The position numbers and the translations under genes were made by a program. Shown here piece by piece: positions 45,344 to 57,405 of a stretch of DNA of 64,000 nt. This stretch comes from Tenrec ecaudatus. Lineage: Eukaryota; Chordata; Mammalia; Afrosoricida; Tenrecidae. The stretch is from NCBI RefSeq assembly GCF_050624435.1, contig NC_134545.1:88626063-88690062 (forward strand), in the 5' to 3' direction. The notes beneath the pieces are model-generated. The model was not told the DNA's origin. It saw nothing but the letters and a program-made list of their open reading frames with translations, and ran no database searches. Positions within the stretch are counted from its first letter, which is position 1; the number at the start of each line of letters is the position of its first letter.

Positions 45344-48300
45344 TGATAGGTAAGTTTATTGTGTCAATCTGGCCAATAGGAACATGTGGAATTAATAAAG
45401 GTCATAGTTTGGAGGGCAAAGAGATAAATGGCTTGGCGAGGCCCGCCCCTCTCTCTTCCTCTCTGGTGATCGGACCAGCTTGCAGCTGCTTTAGCTAATT
45501 CTCTGCCTCAACTTGTGAGCTATATTACCTGTGGGACAGGCCAACCCATGGATTGTGTCCCTAGAACTTGAGGTTCCTTTGAGACTTGCTTCGCCACGCT
45601 GCTGGTGTATACATCGCTTGAGCTTGAGGCTGCCAGATCCTGTCGGCTTGCATTGCTTGAGTTAGATATCCCATCTGGACCTGCTTCGCTAAGCTCCTGG
45701 GCTGCTGACTGTTGGGGACCTGCCCTGCAGTGTGCTGCCTGTGGCTGGACTGCCTGCATTGTTCTCGGGAAGACTCAGCTATCTGCTTCCTTGACCTTGG
45801 ACCCAGCAGCCCTCGTGAGTGGAAGGATGTCCAGTATATTAACTGTTACATGGAAGTGAGTTGAACTGAATCCTCTGTATTGCTGTGCGGACTGATTAGC
45901 TGTTATAGTCCTTTGTGATATATATATATATATCATCATAAGTGTTCAGGTTTTGTTTTTCTAGAGATCCCTGCCTAACATAATTGATACCATGAGTGGT
46001 TCTAGAGAAACAAGATTATAAATATGGGCTTCTCAAATTGGCTCTGCAGCCTGATTAGGCTCAACAGCACTGATAGTACTATCTCTCCCCCTAAAGGCCT
46101 GGAAAGTCTCCAGCTCTTACTAGAGGGGGTGGTGTTAATCCATGGTATGAAGTAGCAAAGCTAATACGCACAGTTTCACCACCAATAGATGAAGCGCTGG
46201 TGAGAGGAGAGGCTCTGGGTGATCGTGTGTTTGATATCTTCCAGCAGTTTTGTCAGGATGAGAAGTATAGGGAAGCTGGTTGGCTGGTCCTCCTTACAAT
46301 AGAGAATGTGACCAAGGAAAGGGATAATCTCAGAACCCCAGAAGCAAGTCTCAAGTGGCGAATAACAGACCTAAAAGCTTCTGCATGTGCTACAAAGGAG
46401 AGTCTTCTTTCCACTGTAGAGCTGACATTGCCAAAAACCAAATCCAGGGTCTCATCCTACGAGTGGCTGAATTGTAGTTCTAGAACAGTGTCTGCCATTA
46501 GAGTAAGGGCATTAATTGGAAAGAATTGGGACCCTGAAACATGGGATGGGAACATTCGGGCTGAAGATCCAGAAGAGGAGAATATTGATCCCCTAGAGTT
46601 GATTGAGTCACCCTAGTCAATAAATCCACCCTTCCCACCTGAGGGGATTAATCCACTATCAGTAAAACAACTCACACTTGAGCAGATGAACCAAACTGTT
46701 CAAGCTGCAATGCCGGGTGGGGCTGCGTCTGTAGCATGGCCTGGGGTCGATGACTTACAAGACCTTATAAGACATTGCTGAGAGCCCTCAGGAAACACCC
46801 CCCCCCAGTTATTCAATTATTTCCTCTAGAAGTCCCAGAAAGTTCCTAAAGGTGAGGTTCAGATGATGTCTCAGGAAGAAGCGCGCTATACTAAAGATCT
46901 GCTTGAGTTTTCTAATACAGGCAGAAGCCTGGGGAATATCTCTGGGAATGGTGACTAAGGGTGTGGGGGTACTGATGCAAGGCATGTGACATTTGACCAG
47001 TCTGAGTTTCTTGATATGGGGCCACTAAGCACAAATTCTTCCTTCAATGACTCGGCAAGAGAGGTTAAGAGAGGAACTCATTGTTTATTTGGTTGGTTCA
47101 CTGAAGCATGGTCTGTGAGCTGGCCTCGATTAGACCAACTTGAGGTGCCTGACCTACCTTGGTACACTGTAGAAGGCGGCATCCAAAAGTTTAGGGAAAT
47201 AGGTATGTTGGACTAGATCTATCAGAATAATCCCATAGACCCCCCAAAAGAGTGACACGAGGACATACCTTTCACCACAACCATAAGGAACACAGTTGTG
47301 AAGTGGGCCCCAGCATCTTTGAAGACTCCTGTCACTGCTATTTTATGTACAGCAGGATTAACAGTGGGAACTGCCCTACATTTGCCTACAATGGGGCTGA
47401 TGGGGCCCAATGGTGGTAGAGGGCGGGTATTAGCACTAATCAACAGAGACAGGTGGACATGGTTATCGTAATAGACAGCAAGGTTTCCGTAGTCATCAAA
47501 GCAACCTGTCTCATTTGGACTTAGGACATTGGCTACTTAATCACGGTGTCCCTGGGAGTGAGATACATGGGGAACCTACTAACTATTTACATGACCTACA
47601 CAGGCAGAGGTGTGCTAGAGCAAGAGCAGCAGAATAGAGAGTCATGACCACTCAGTCAGTTCCCAGACCCGAGCCACTTACAGACCCACAGCCTCTTGAA
47701 TGAGCGGAACACCAGGAGCCTTTGAAGGAAGAGCCTGCTACATCACCGAAGGTTTATACTCTTAGTCTTTCTTCTAGTCTTCCCCAAAGAGACCTGTGAT
47801 CTTTCACAAGAATAACTGGTCATTGGGGGAAAGGAAATAATCAATTTTTCGGTTATTACTGGACACTGGCTCTGAACTGACACTAATTCCAGGAAACCCA
47901 AAATGTTTAGAAGACTCGTCAGTCAGGGTGGGGGCATATGGAGGTCAAGTTATTGATGGAGTTTTAGCTCAGATATGCATTACTGTGGGTCCAGTGGGCC
48001 CCTGAACCCATCTTGTCATTATTTCCCCAGTTCCAGAATGCATCATTGGAATAGACTTACTTAGTAACTGGCAGAATTCCCATATTGGATCCCTGAAATG
48101 TGGAATAAGAGCTATTATGGTAGGAAAGGCCAAGTGGACACCATTAGAACTGGCATTGCCTAGGAAAATAGTGAACCAAAAGCAGTACCACATTCTGGAG
48201 GGATTGTAAAAATTAGTGCCACAATCAAAGACATGAAGGATGCAGGGATGGTAATTCCTACCACATTCCCGTTTAACTTACCTATTTGTCCTGCAAAAAC

Positions 48301-50202
48301 AAACAAACAAACAGATGGATCCCGGAGAATGACTGGATTATTGCAAACTTAACCGGGTGGTGACTTCAATTGCAGCAGCCGATCCAGATGTGATTTTATT
48401 GCTTGAGCAAATTAATGCTTCTCCTGGTACTTGGTATGCAGCTATTGATCTGGCCAATGCCTTCTTCTCAATACCAGTCTTGAAGAACCACCAGAATCAG
48501 TTTACCTTCAGCTGGTAGGGGCAACAATACACTTTCACAACCTTCCTCCAGGGGCACATCAACTCTTCTGCCCTATGCCATAATTTAGCCCAAAGGGAAC
48601 TTGATCACCTGTCTTTTTTGCCAAAAAAGTCCATTAAATTGATGGCATTATGCTGATTGGACCCACTGAGGAGGATTTATCAAAGAATAGATTCATTGGT
48701 ACAACATCTGTAAGCAAGAGGTTGGGAAATTAACCCTATGAAGATTCAGTCACCTTCTACTTTAGCAAAATGTCTAGGGGTCCAGTGGTGTGGACATGTC
48801 AAGACATTCCTACTAGAGTGAATAATAAGCTATTGCATCTGTCTCCCCCACCCCCCAATAACTAAACAGGAGGTACAATGCCTAATGAGCCTCTTCGGAT
48901 TTTGGAGGCAACATTTGGGTGTTCTACTTTGACCTATTTATCAAGTGACATGAAAGGCCTCCAATTTTGAGTGGGGCCCCCAAAAGAGAAGGCTCTGCAA
49001 CAGGTTCAGGCTGTTGTGCAAGCGGCTTTGCCCCTGGGACTATATGATCCAGCTGACCCGATGGTGCTGGAGGTGTCACTTGTAGATAGAGATGCAGTGT
49101 GGAGTCTTTGGCAGACCCCTATTGGTGAATCACAATAAACCCTTGGGATTTTGGAGTAAAGTCCTGCCATCCTCTGCAGACAACTAACTCCCCTTTTGTA
49201 AAACAGCTGTTAGGGCCTGTTACTGGGCCTTGGTGGAGACTGAACGCCTCACCACGGGCCACCAAGTCACCATGAGGCCTGAGCTTCCCATCATGAACTG
49301 GGTATTGTCTGACCCACAGAGTTATAAAGTTGGACATGCACAGTCACACTCCATTGTTAAATGGAAGTGGTATATGTGAGATCAGGCCAAAGCAGGACCT
49401 GAAGGGACAAGTAGGCTGCATGAAGAAGTGGCCCAAATGCCCAGTCTCCACTCCTGTCACATTACCTTCTTTCTCCCAGTCTGCACCTATGGCCTCCTGG
49501 GGAGTTCCTTACCATACTTTAAGTGAAGACCAAAAAAGTCATGCTTGGTTTACGGATGGCTCGCACGATATGCCGGTGCCACTTCTAAGTGGACAGCAGC
49601 AGCACTACAGCCCCTTTCTGGGATCTCCCTAAAGGACAGTGGTGAAGGGAAATCCAATGGGCAGAACTTCTAGCAGTGCACCTGGCCATTAGTTTGCCTG
49701 GAAGGAGAAATGGCCAGATGTGAGACTGTATACTGATTCATGGGCTCATGGGCTGTGGTTAATGGCTTGGCTGGATGGTAAGGGAATTGGAAGGAACATG
49801 ATCGGAAAACTGGTGACAAGGTGGTGTGGGGAAAGGTATGTGGATAGACCTCTCTGAATGGGCCAAGAAAGTAAACACAATCTTATCTCATGTGAATGGT
49901 CACCAAAGGATTACCTCTGAAGAGGAGGACTTTAACAATCAAGTGGATAAGATGGCACGCGCTGTGGAGACTGGTCCTCCTCTTTCCTCCACCACTTCTG
50001 TCAGTGCCCAATGGGCACAGGAACAAAGTGGACATGGTGGCAGGGATGGAGGTTATGCATGGGCGCAGCAACATGGACTTCCACTCCCAAGGTTGATTTG
50101 TCCACTGCCACTGCTGACTGCCCCATCTGCTAGCAGCAGAAGTCAATATGAGATAGGGGACCATTCCTCAGGGAGATCAGCCAGCAACCCTTTTCTCCTC
50201 TT
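45344..50202 (+). mobile_element. ERVL provirus, broken, 3' end missing (fossil)
   Basis: 5' LTR 45344-45980 (TG...CA, MLT2/ERVL-like), then a primer-binding region, gag-related sequence about 46000-47800, protease about 47840-48180, reverse transcriptase about 48290-48900, RNase H about 49530-49900 and the start of integrase to about 50200. The order and the pol similarity identify ERVL, which has no envelope gene. It is an inactive relic with well over ten breaks, and lacks the rest of integrase and its 3' LTR. It is inserted in the DNAJC21 retrocopy, so it is younger than that. Its divergence suggests an old insertion, tens of millions of years. Confidence 0.9.
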
Positions 50203-50901
50203 GTTATGATTTGTCGGTTGGTCCAGTTGTGAGAATATGGGTTTTCTTTTCATTGCGCTGCAATCTTTAGGACATCAGCAAGGGCTTCAAGTCCTCCTTG
50301 ATTTCAGCAAGCAAGGTTGCATCATCTGTGTATTGATAGTTGTTCATTATTCTGATCCCGGTGTCACGTTCTTCTTCATATAGTTGAGCTTGGTTTGCTT
50401 GAACTTCTGAGTGGCCAGCTTGCATATGATGCAACATTCCAATTGGCCTTCTGTCCATTCCTGGAGCCTTGTCACTAATTGCCTTCAGTGCAGCTTGGAC
50501 TACTTCTTTCCGCATCATTGGTTCTCGATACCTTGAAATGGTTGGATGTCGAGCAGTTCTTTTTAGTACAGTGACTTTGCATATTACCTCCATCAACTTT
50601 GGATGCTTCTTGCGTCATTCAATATTTTGTCCATAGAGCATTTCAATATTGCAACTCACGTCTTGATTTTCTCTACAGTTCTTTAGGGAGGGTGTGCTTC
50701 TTTTCTGGCTGGCTAACTCTAGGTTTTTGCACGTTTCATTGTAATCATTTATTTGGCCGTCTCAAGCCAGCCTTTTGAATTTTTCTCAATTCTTTTACAG
50801 CATCATTTAGCAAGTTTCACTGTCTCTTCTGACATGCACTTTGATTTTCTGTTGTATCTGTTCTTGAGCCAATTTCAGGTGGGCTATCCTTAGGTCATAA
50901 A

Positions 50902-51085
50902 GGAGCCCTGGTAATGTAGTGGTTACGTGTTGGGCTGTGATCCACATGGTCAACAGTTTGAAATCACCTGCAGCTTCTGGGGAGAAAGACGGGCCTTTTC
51001 CCTCTCAGAAGCAGTTATAGTCTTAGAAACTCACAGGGAGTCACCACGAGCCACCCTTGACTTGATGGCAGTGAGTTTGGTTTTG
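50902..51085 (+). mobile_element. AfroSINE inserted in RTE
   Basis: Complete + strand copy from aggagccctggtaatgtagt to gacttgatggcagtgagttt. Confidence 0.92.
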
Positions 51086-51569
51086 TGATATATTTAGATC
51101 ATATTTCGACTATTTTGGATTTGCTTTAGCTTTCTTCAATTTTAACCTGAACGTTAGAGCAATTGATAGTCTGTTCCACAGTCAGGGCCTGGCCTTGTTT
51201 TGGTTGCTAATATGGAGCTTCTCCCTTATCTTTTCCTGAAAATATAGTCAATTTTTCCCCTGGTTCTTCCTTCTGGCTAGGTCTGTGTTATTCACTCACC
51301 ATGTTGCTGAAAAAAATGTATTTGTAAATAAGAAGTCATTGGTTTTGTAACATTTTATCATGTGACTGTCAACTTTGTTTATATCGCCAGTCATATTTTC
51401 CAACCAAGTTCTTTCCTCTTTGTCTTCAACTTTCTTCTTCTTATGACCAATAATTATCAATGCATCTTGAGTGTATATTTGATCAATTTTAGACCAAAGA
51501 CATTGGTAGAATTCTTCAATTTCTTCATCACTAGCTTTAGTGGTTGCTGCATAAATTCGAGGTATAGTT

Positions 51570-52425
51570 ACCATACATATTTGTGTATAAGCCGAGTTTT
51601 TAAAAATCATTTTATTGGGGGCTCATACAATTCTTATCACAATCCATATATACATTCATTGTGTCAAGAACGTATGTACATTTGTTGCCATCATCATTCT
51701 CAAAACATTTGCCTTCTACTTGAGCCCTTAATATCTGCTGCTCATTTCCCCCCTCCCTCACCACTCCCCCCTACCTCATGAACCCTTCATCATTCATATA
51801 TTATTATTATTTTGTCATATATTACACTGTCTGAGGTCTCCCCAGCCCTCTTCTCTGCTGTCCCTCCCCCAGGGAGGAGGCTATATGTAGATTCCTGTAA
51901 TCAGTTTCCCCTTTCTACCCCACATTCCCTCCACCCTCCAGGCATCGCCACTCTCATCACTGGTTCTGGAGGAATCATCTGTCCTGGATTCCCTGTGTTT
52001 CCAGTTGCTATCTGTACTAATGTACATCCTCTGGTCTAGCCAGATTTGCAAGGTAGTATTGGGATCGTGGTAGTGGGGGGTGGGGGAGGAAGTATTTAAG
52101 AACTAGAGGGAACTTATATGTTTCATCGTTGCTACCCTGCACCCTGCCTGGTTCATCTCCTCCCCACAACCCTTCAGCAAGGGGTGTCCAGTTGGCTACC
52201 ATTGGGCTTTGAGTCTCCACTCAGCACACACCCACATTTTCAATGATATGATTTTATGTTCCTTGATGCTTGATACTGATCCCTTCGACAGCTCGTGGTC
52301 ACACAGGCTGGTGTGTTTCTTCCATGTGGGCTTTGTTGCTTCTGAGCTATATTAAGCCGAGTTTTTCAGCACATTTTTTAATGCAGTTTTTGTGGTAAAA
52401 AACTCGGGTCCGCTTATACTTGAGT
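51570..52425. mobile_element. Palindromic MITE split by a retroposon (second copy)
   Basis: Outer parts 51570-51601 and 52353-52425. Left: tacatatttgtgtataagcc; right: cgcttatacttgagt with ttttgtggtaaaaaactcgg inside. Same family as 27674-29183 in the opposite orientation. It lies in the endonuclease region of the surrounding RTE. Confidence 0.65.
51602..52352 (-). mobile_element. A-tailed retroposon inserted in MITE
   Basis: 0.75-kb antisense copy. A perfect 14-bp target duplication, taagccgagttttt, flanks it (51588-51601 and 52353-52366). Confidence 0.95.
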
Positions 52426-53381
52426 CTTCCTTGTAGTTGTATAGATACCATTCTATCACAGGCAGCATTGTACTTCAATATAGATATTGAAACGTTAATG
52501 TTGACCATGAATGTGCCACCATTCCTTGTGAACCCGTCATTCTCGGCACAGAATAACATACGTTTGATTTTAGATAGGCTATACCAGTCTATTTCATGTG
52601 ATGCCTACAATATTGAACTTCTTGCACTCCATTTTATTTTTGATGGCTTTAAAATTTCTTAGAGGCATGCTTTGTACCTCCCATGTTTTGATGAAGAATG
52701 GATGTTTGCAGCTGTTTCTTTTCACTCTGAGTTGTGCCCCACCAGCAAACGAGGGCCCCAGAAACATATTGTGACGGTGCAGTTCTTCCCCAGCTGCGTG
52801 GCGCATGCCTTCCCGTCCGACGGGCTCACCGTGCGGTCCCCGTCTGACAACGTGCCCTTGCTATCCCTAAGGTGTTAGTGGCTAAGCTCTGAAAATGGAC
52901 CGCCTAACCCACCTTTTGGTCCTACAACTGACGATGTTCTGATGCTATGCATAAGCTTTTCAGTGACTAAAGCCTCACAAGCAGATGGCCTATTACATCT
53001 TCCTAGTCCTTTCTTAGTCTGGAAGCCCTGCTGAACCCTATTCACCTAGGGCGGCTCTGCTGGTATTTAAAATACCAGGGACACAGCTTCCAACATGACA
53101 ACATGTAAGCCACCACGCTCGACAAACTGACAGATAAGTGACAGGAAAACAGAAACAGACATATTAAAAATTATCCACAATCATATCTTTTATGGTAATT
53201 TAATAAAATCCAAAATGCTAGTTATAGTTAAGAATAATTTTCTTTGTCTTTAAAACTTTTAATACCATAACTGACAATATGATTTAATTAAGACTAATTG
53301 GATAAACTAGATCTTGAATACTTTCCGAGTTAAAATCTTGTTCACTCTTGAATAAAAAGTTAATTCATAATATTTCTAATA

Positions 53382-53387
53382 TTTATT
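53382..53387 (-). terminator. CFAP43: CFAP43 polyadenylation signal AATAAA
   Basis: Reads AATAAA on the - strand, about 166 bp beyond the CFAP43 stop codon. No stronger candidate lies nearer the stop. Confidence 0.6.
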
Positions 53388-53552
53388 CATGCAGGACAAA
53401 CATGTTAATAATGATTAGTGCTTAAACTTTAAAAATTGCTATTTAAATTATGTAACATAGAGGAGAATCTACTTAAATTTCCCAATACAAGAAAAAGAAA
53501 CAATTTTAAGCAAATGAAATGATTTTTTTAAATGATGCTTGGGCCAGCTGTT

Positions 53553-53719
53553 TTAAAATGGAACCAGAGCAGGAAATGTTCTCATCCTTAATCTTTCAAC
53601 TTCAGCCTGTAGAATGGAAATCTCTTCAGCTTGCTGTTTTGAAATATGGGTTAGCCTTTGTTGTTCCATCATGCTATCATATCGTTCTTTGGCAATCTTT
53701 TCACAAGTCAGTTTCGATC
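53553..53719 (-). CDS. CFAP43: CFAP43 last coding exon
   Basis: CFAP43 is an axonemal WD-repeat and coiled-coil protein that works with CFAP44 in the tether of inner-arm dynein; it is needed for normal sperm flagella. This exon encodes the C-terminal 54 residues plus stop (TAA at 53555-53553): [20 protein letters not shown], then a coiled coil [20 protein letters not shown] and the end ALVPF. Acceptor on the - strand is tttttcatttttgggacag. It begins with two bases of a split Gly codon, which exactly completes the phase of the exon at 57812. Confidence 0.92.
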
Positions 53720-54009
53720 CTGTCCCAAAAATGAAAAAGAAAGAAATCATTCGGGTTATTATTATGTGCATCTCAAATACAGAAGTAACGCTCAATGAAC
53801 CACGAGGGTCCATTAAAACTTTGGAAATCCGATCCCTGCTGGTGGCGCTGTAGCTGCTCTACAGATGTAAGGAAACGCACAGTCAGCTACTGGTGTGCTC
53901 TGCTTTCAGGCCAAATGTCAACAATCTCTTGTTCCTCGACCTCTTCAGAACCTAGTTCAGATTTCTGTCAACCCACTGCTAATGTTTTGCTGCTAAAGTT
54001 TTAAAAATT

Positions 54010-55905
54010 ATCTGCAGAAAATTTTCTTGCGTGATGTTAAGATTGTACCCAGATAACCCTTAAATATTGTAGTGCCAGCCTTGAATTTTGCCTTCCATGC
54101 TTCCAACTTGAGATATTCTTGTGCTTCCCTTTTGGTTTTCCAACTCCAGGTCATTGCACATTCCATTTAGTGCTTTATTTTGTCTTCTTGAACTGTCTTT
54201 TGAACGCTTCTGTTCAGCTCCTTTACTTAATCATTTCTTCCGTGTGCTTAACTATTCTACCTTTAAGAGCAAGTTTCAGCATCTCCTCTGACATCCGCCT
54301 TTGTCTTTTCTCTTCATGTGTGATGTTCTTGATGTCATGCTACAACTCAGCAAGCCTTTGGTTATTGGTGTTCGATGCGCCAAGTCCTGAGATGGTTTTT
54401 AAATTCGAGTGGGATATACTCAATACTGTATTTTGGTTCCTGTGGACCTATTTTAATTTTCTTCATCTTGCACCTGAACTTTCACAGGATGAACTGATCG
54501 TCTGTCCCACAGGTGGTCTTTGTTTTGCCTGGTGGTATTGAGTTTCTCCATCATCTGTTCCCATAGATGTAGTGAACTTAATCCCTGCTTATTCCATATG
54601 TATCGTTCCTGTTTGTGTTATACAAAAATAGGTATTTGGAATCAAGAAGTCATTTTACCTTGCAATTAAGAACAATTCTATCAGTTGTTCCCTTGTCCCT
54701 GGGTTTGTTAACACCACTTCCTTTCCCCCCACTTCCCCCTCTCCCATGTCCCCCAAACTGTTGGTCCCATTGTTTTCTCCTCCAGATTGTTCATCCAGCC
54801 TATTTTATTTAGACACACCTGCGGAGATAACACATGCACAAAAACAAGACAGAGCAAAACTGAGCTGCAAGATAAAACAAAACAACAACAAGTCAATAAC
54901 AAAAAACAACACAAAACACAACAACAAGAAAGAAAATCTTGTACTTAGTTCAAGGTCTGTTTATTGGCCTTTAGGAGTGTAGAAAAAAAAAGAACAATTC
55001 TATCATGTGACATGCAATTCCATTAGTCACCAAGGCCACATATAGTTTCCAACTACTTATTTACCTCTTTTGTTTCCAGTTCGCATTCCAATCGCCAGTA
55101 ATTGCCATTGTATCCTGATTGCATGTCTGATCAATTTCAGACTGAAGACATTGGTGGAATTCTTCCATTTTTTTATTCATCACTGGCTTTAGTGGTTAGT
55201 GTATACCTTTGAATAATAGTTGCATTCACGGATCTTCTTTGTAGGTGTAGAGATATTATCCTATCCCAGACAGCATTGTATTCCAAGATGGACCTGGAAA
55301 TGTCATTTTTGATGATGGGCATGATGCCATTCCTCTTGAATTTGTCACTCCCAGAATGCTAAACCATGTGATTGTCTGATTCAAATGTCCAATGCCAGTC
55401 CATTTCAGTTCACTAAGTCCTGGGATATCGATCTGTATGTGAGCCACTTCTTTTGATGACTGCTCACTTTCCTCGCTCAGACTTCAGACAGTCCACGTTC
55501 TGACTGTTCGTGGGTGTTTGCGGCTGTGTCTTCTCATGTGGAGTAGCGCCTCATCAGCGGACAAAGGCCCGGAAAGCTTGGCGCCATCCGAGGCCTTCAA
55601 GCTGGCTCTACTTGGAGGAGGCCGCACTCCTCCAGTTGTATTCTGAGTACCCTCCAAACTGAGGGGCTCCTCTTCCGGCTCTATATCAGGCGATGTTTCA
55701 CTGGGATTCCTACGGTTTGCAGAAGCTACTTTTTCAGAAGTGGAGTGCCCTTTCCTTCTTCCTAGCCTAGCTTTAGTTTGAGAGCTCCACTTAAACCTGT
55801 TCACCAGGCGGACCCTGCTGTACTTGAAATGCATGTGCCATAGCTTCTAGCAACACAGCGACACACACGCCACGACAGCAGGACAAACTGCCAGACTGGT
55901 GGTGG
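54010..55905 (-). mobile_element. RTE (BovB-like) LINE in CFAP43 intron
   Basis: Antisense RTE containing the pre-RT region (54100-54660) and endonuclease (55010-55500), reaching the 5' leader near 55900. It is interrupted by an inverted retroposon piece at 54684-54989 and is inactive. Confidence 0.85.
54684..54989 (+). mobile_element. Retroposon fragment: inverted internal piece plus A tail
   Basis: Flanked by a perfect 16-bp duplication, aagaacaattctatca (54668-54683 and 54990-55005). The insert is the internal part of the A-tailed retroposon family but reversed with respect to that family's sense strand. It nevertheless ends on + with an A run at the right. This fits a twin-priming event that kept only the poly(A) of the sense half. 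Confidence 0.85.
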
Positions 55906-56189
55906 ATCCTAGGTATTAGCGAGCTGACATGGCCTTGCATTGGCCGTTTTGAATCGGATTCCATAATCATGTGATTCGCTATCCCAGGGAAACAGATTGA
56001 AAAGCAATGGTGTTAACATTCATCGCTAAAAAGAAAATTTTAAGATCAAGAGTTGCCAGAAATTCAAGCTGGATCCAGAAGAGGACACCTAATGACATCA
56101 CTGATGTCAGGTGGATCTAGGCTAAGAGGAGTGAATAATAGAGTGAGATCGTTCCCTAATTTCATGTCATCTTGAAGATAGATGAAGGT

Positions 56190-56576
56190 GTTGGGGTGGC
56201 ATTCAACCTGCCAATCGGGTCACAGTCTGGATGATGCCGCCTTGTGGGCACGGCCTTATAAGGAGGGTCCTGGGAACCTCACCCTCTCTCTCTGCCTTCA
56301 CCTTCCTGCTGGCGGACCCCGATTGCTTCCAGAGCCCTGGAGATGCACCCGTCGCCATTGGATCCAGGGGACTTTGCACTCACCGGCCTGTGATATTCCT
56401 GCATTCTGCATCATTGCTGTGCCTATGTGAGTCTGCAGAAGGATTTATGTACTATTATTATAGGACGCATGGACTTGAGTTTGACAGGGCTAGGGTGTTT
56501 TCTCGATGCATTTGAAGCTCTCTCATATGCATATGAGCGCAATTGGATTTGTTTCTCTACTCAACCTGGCCTAACA
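56190..56576 (+). mobile_element. Solo LTR, ERVL-type (fossil)
   Basis: TG...CA element of about 387 bp, with ggccttataaggagggtcct as a TATA-like region and a tttgtttctctactcaacct ... ctaaca end. Same family as 10372-10820. Inserted within the RTE; no internal viral sequence. Confidence 0.7.
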
Positions 56577-57184
56577 CAGAGAACAGTTTTATTTGCATCG
56601 TATTGATTATACAAAGGCATTTGACTGTGTGGAACATAATAAACTATAGATAATATTGGGAAGAATGGATATTCCAGAACAACGAATTGTGCTTGAGGGG
56701 AACCTGTACATAAACCAAAGGCAGTCCTTTGAACAGAACAAGGGGACACTGCATGGTTGAAAGTCACTGTCAGCCTGGCACCCTTTCACCATATGCACTC
56801 AGTCTGTGCCCTTGGACTCTCTGGTGAAGGACACACAGTGTCGGGAGAGGAGGAAGGCTTGATGTGCTGACAACACAAAGCAAGGGGACCTGAAGCACTT
56901 ACTGATCACATTTACAACTTCCCTGTGGATCACAACTCAGGGCAAAGAAAACAGAAGTCCTTACAGTTGGTCCAATAAATGGAGAACAAATTGAAGTTGT
57001 CAGGGATTTCATTTGACTCGGATCCACAATCAAGCTCATGGAAGCAGCAGTCAGGAAATCAAATGACTTTCTGTACTGGGAAAATCCGCTGAACAAGACT
57101 TCTAAACTGTGGGGGGGAAACACCCCAAGATTCCTTTCACGACTAAGATGCCCTGGTATTTTCAGTCGCCTCCTGTGCATGCAG

Positions 57185-57405
57185 AGTCTTACTGGCACAG
57201 TGGTGACCCATTGGGCTGCTAACTACAAGGTCAGTGGTTCAAAACTACCAGCTGCCTGCAGGAGAAAAACATGGATTTCTACTTCCATTAAACGTGGTCA
57301 TCTTGGAAGCCCACGGGAGCAGTGGTTCCTGTCTTATAAGGTTGCTATGGGTCAGGATCGATCTACAGCAGTGTTCGGTTTGGGTTCGTGTTCAGGGGGA
57401 AGCTG
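57185..57405 (+). mobile_element. AfroSINE inserted in RTE
   Basis: ttactggcacagtggtgacc head through ctatgggtcaggatcgatct to the tail; near full length. Confidence 0.9.

Larger units (their letters stand above)
50203..53145 (-). mobile_element. RTE (BovB-like) LINE with nested AfroSINE, MITE and retroposon
   Basis: Antisense RTE from the C-terminal side of the RT (ggttggtccagttgtgagaa at left; the - strand frame 50267-50596 contains NNYQYTDDATLLAEIKEDL, the RT YxDD box as YTDD) through the endonuclease (52430-52880) to the 5' region at about 53145. The RTE 3' end is missing at the left edge. Interruptions: AfroSINE 50902-51085 and a MITE/retroposon nest 51570-52425. Many stops; inactive. 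Confidence 0.85.
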
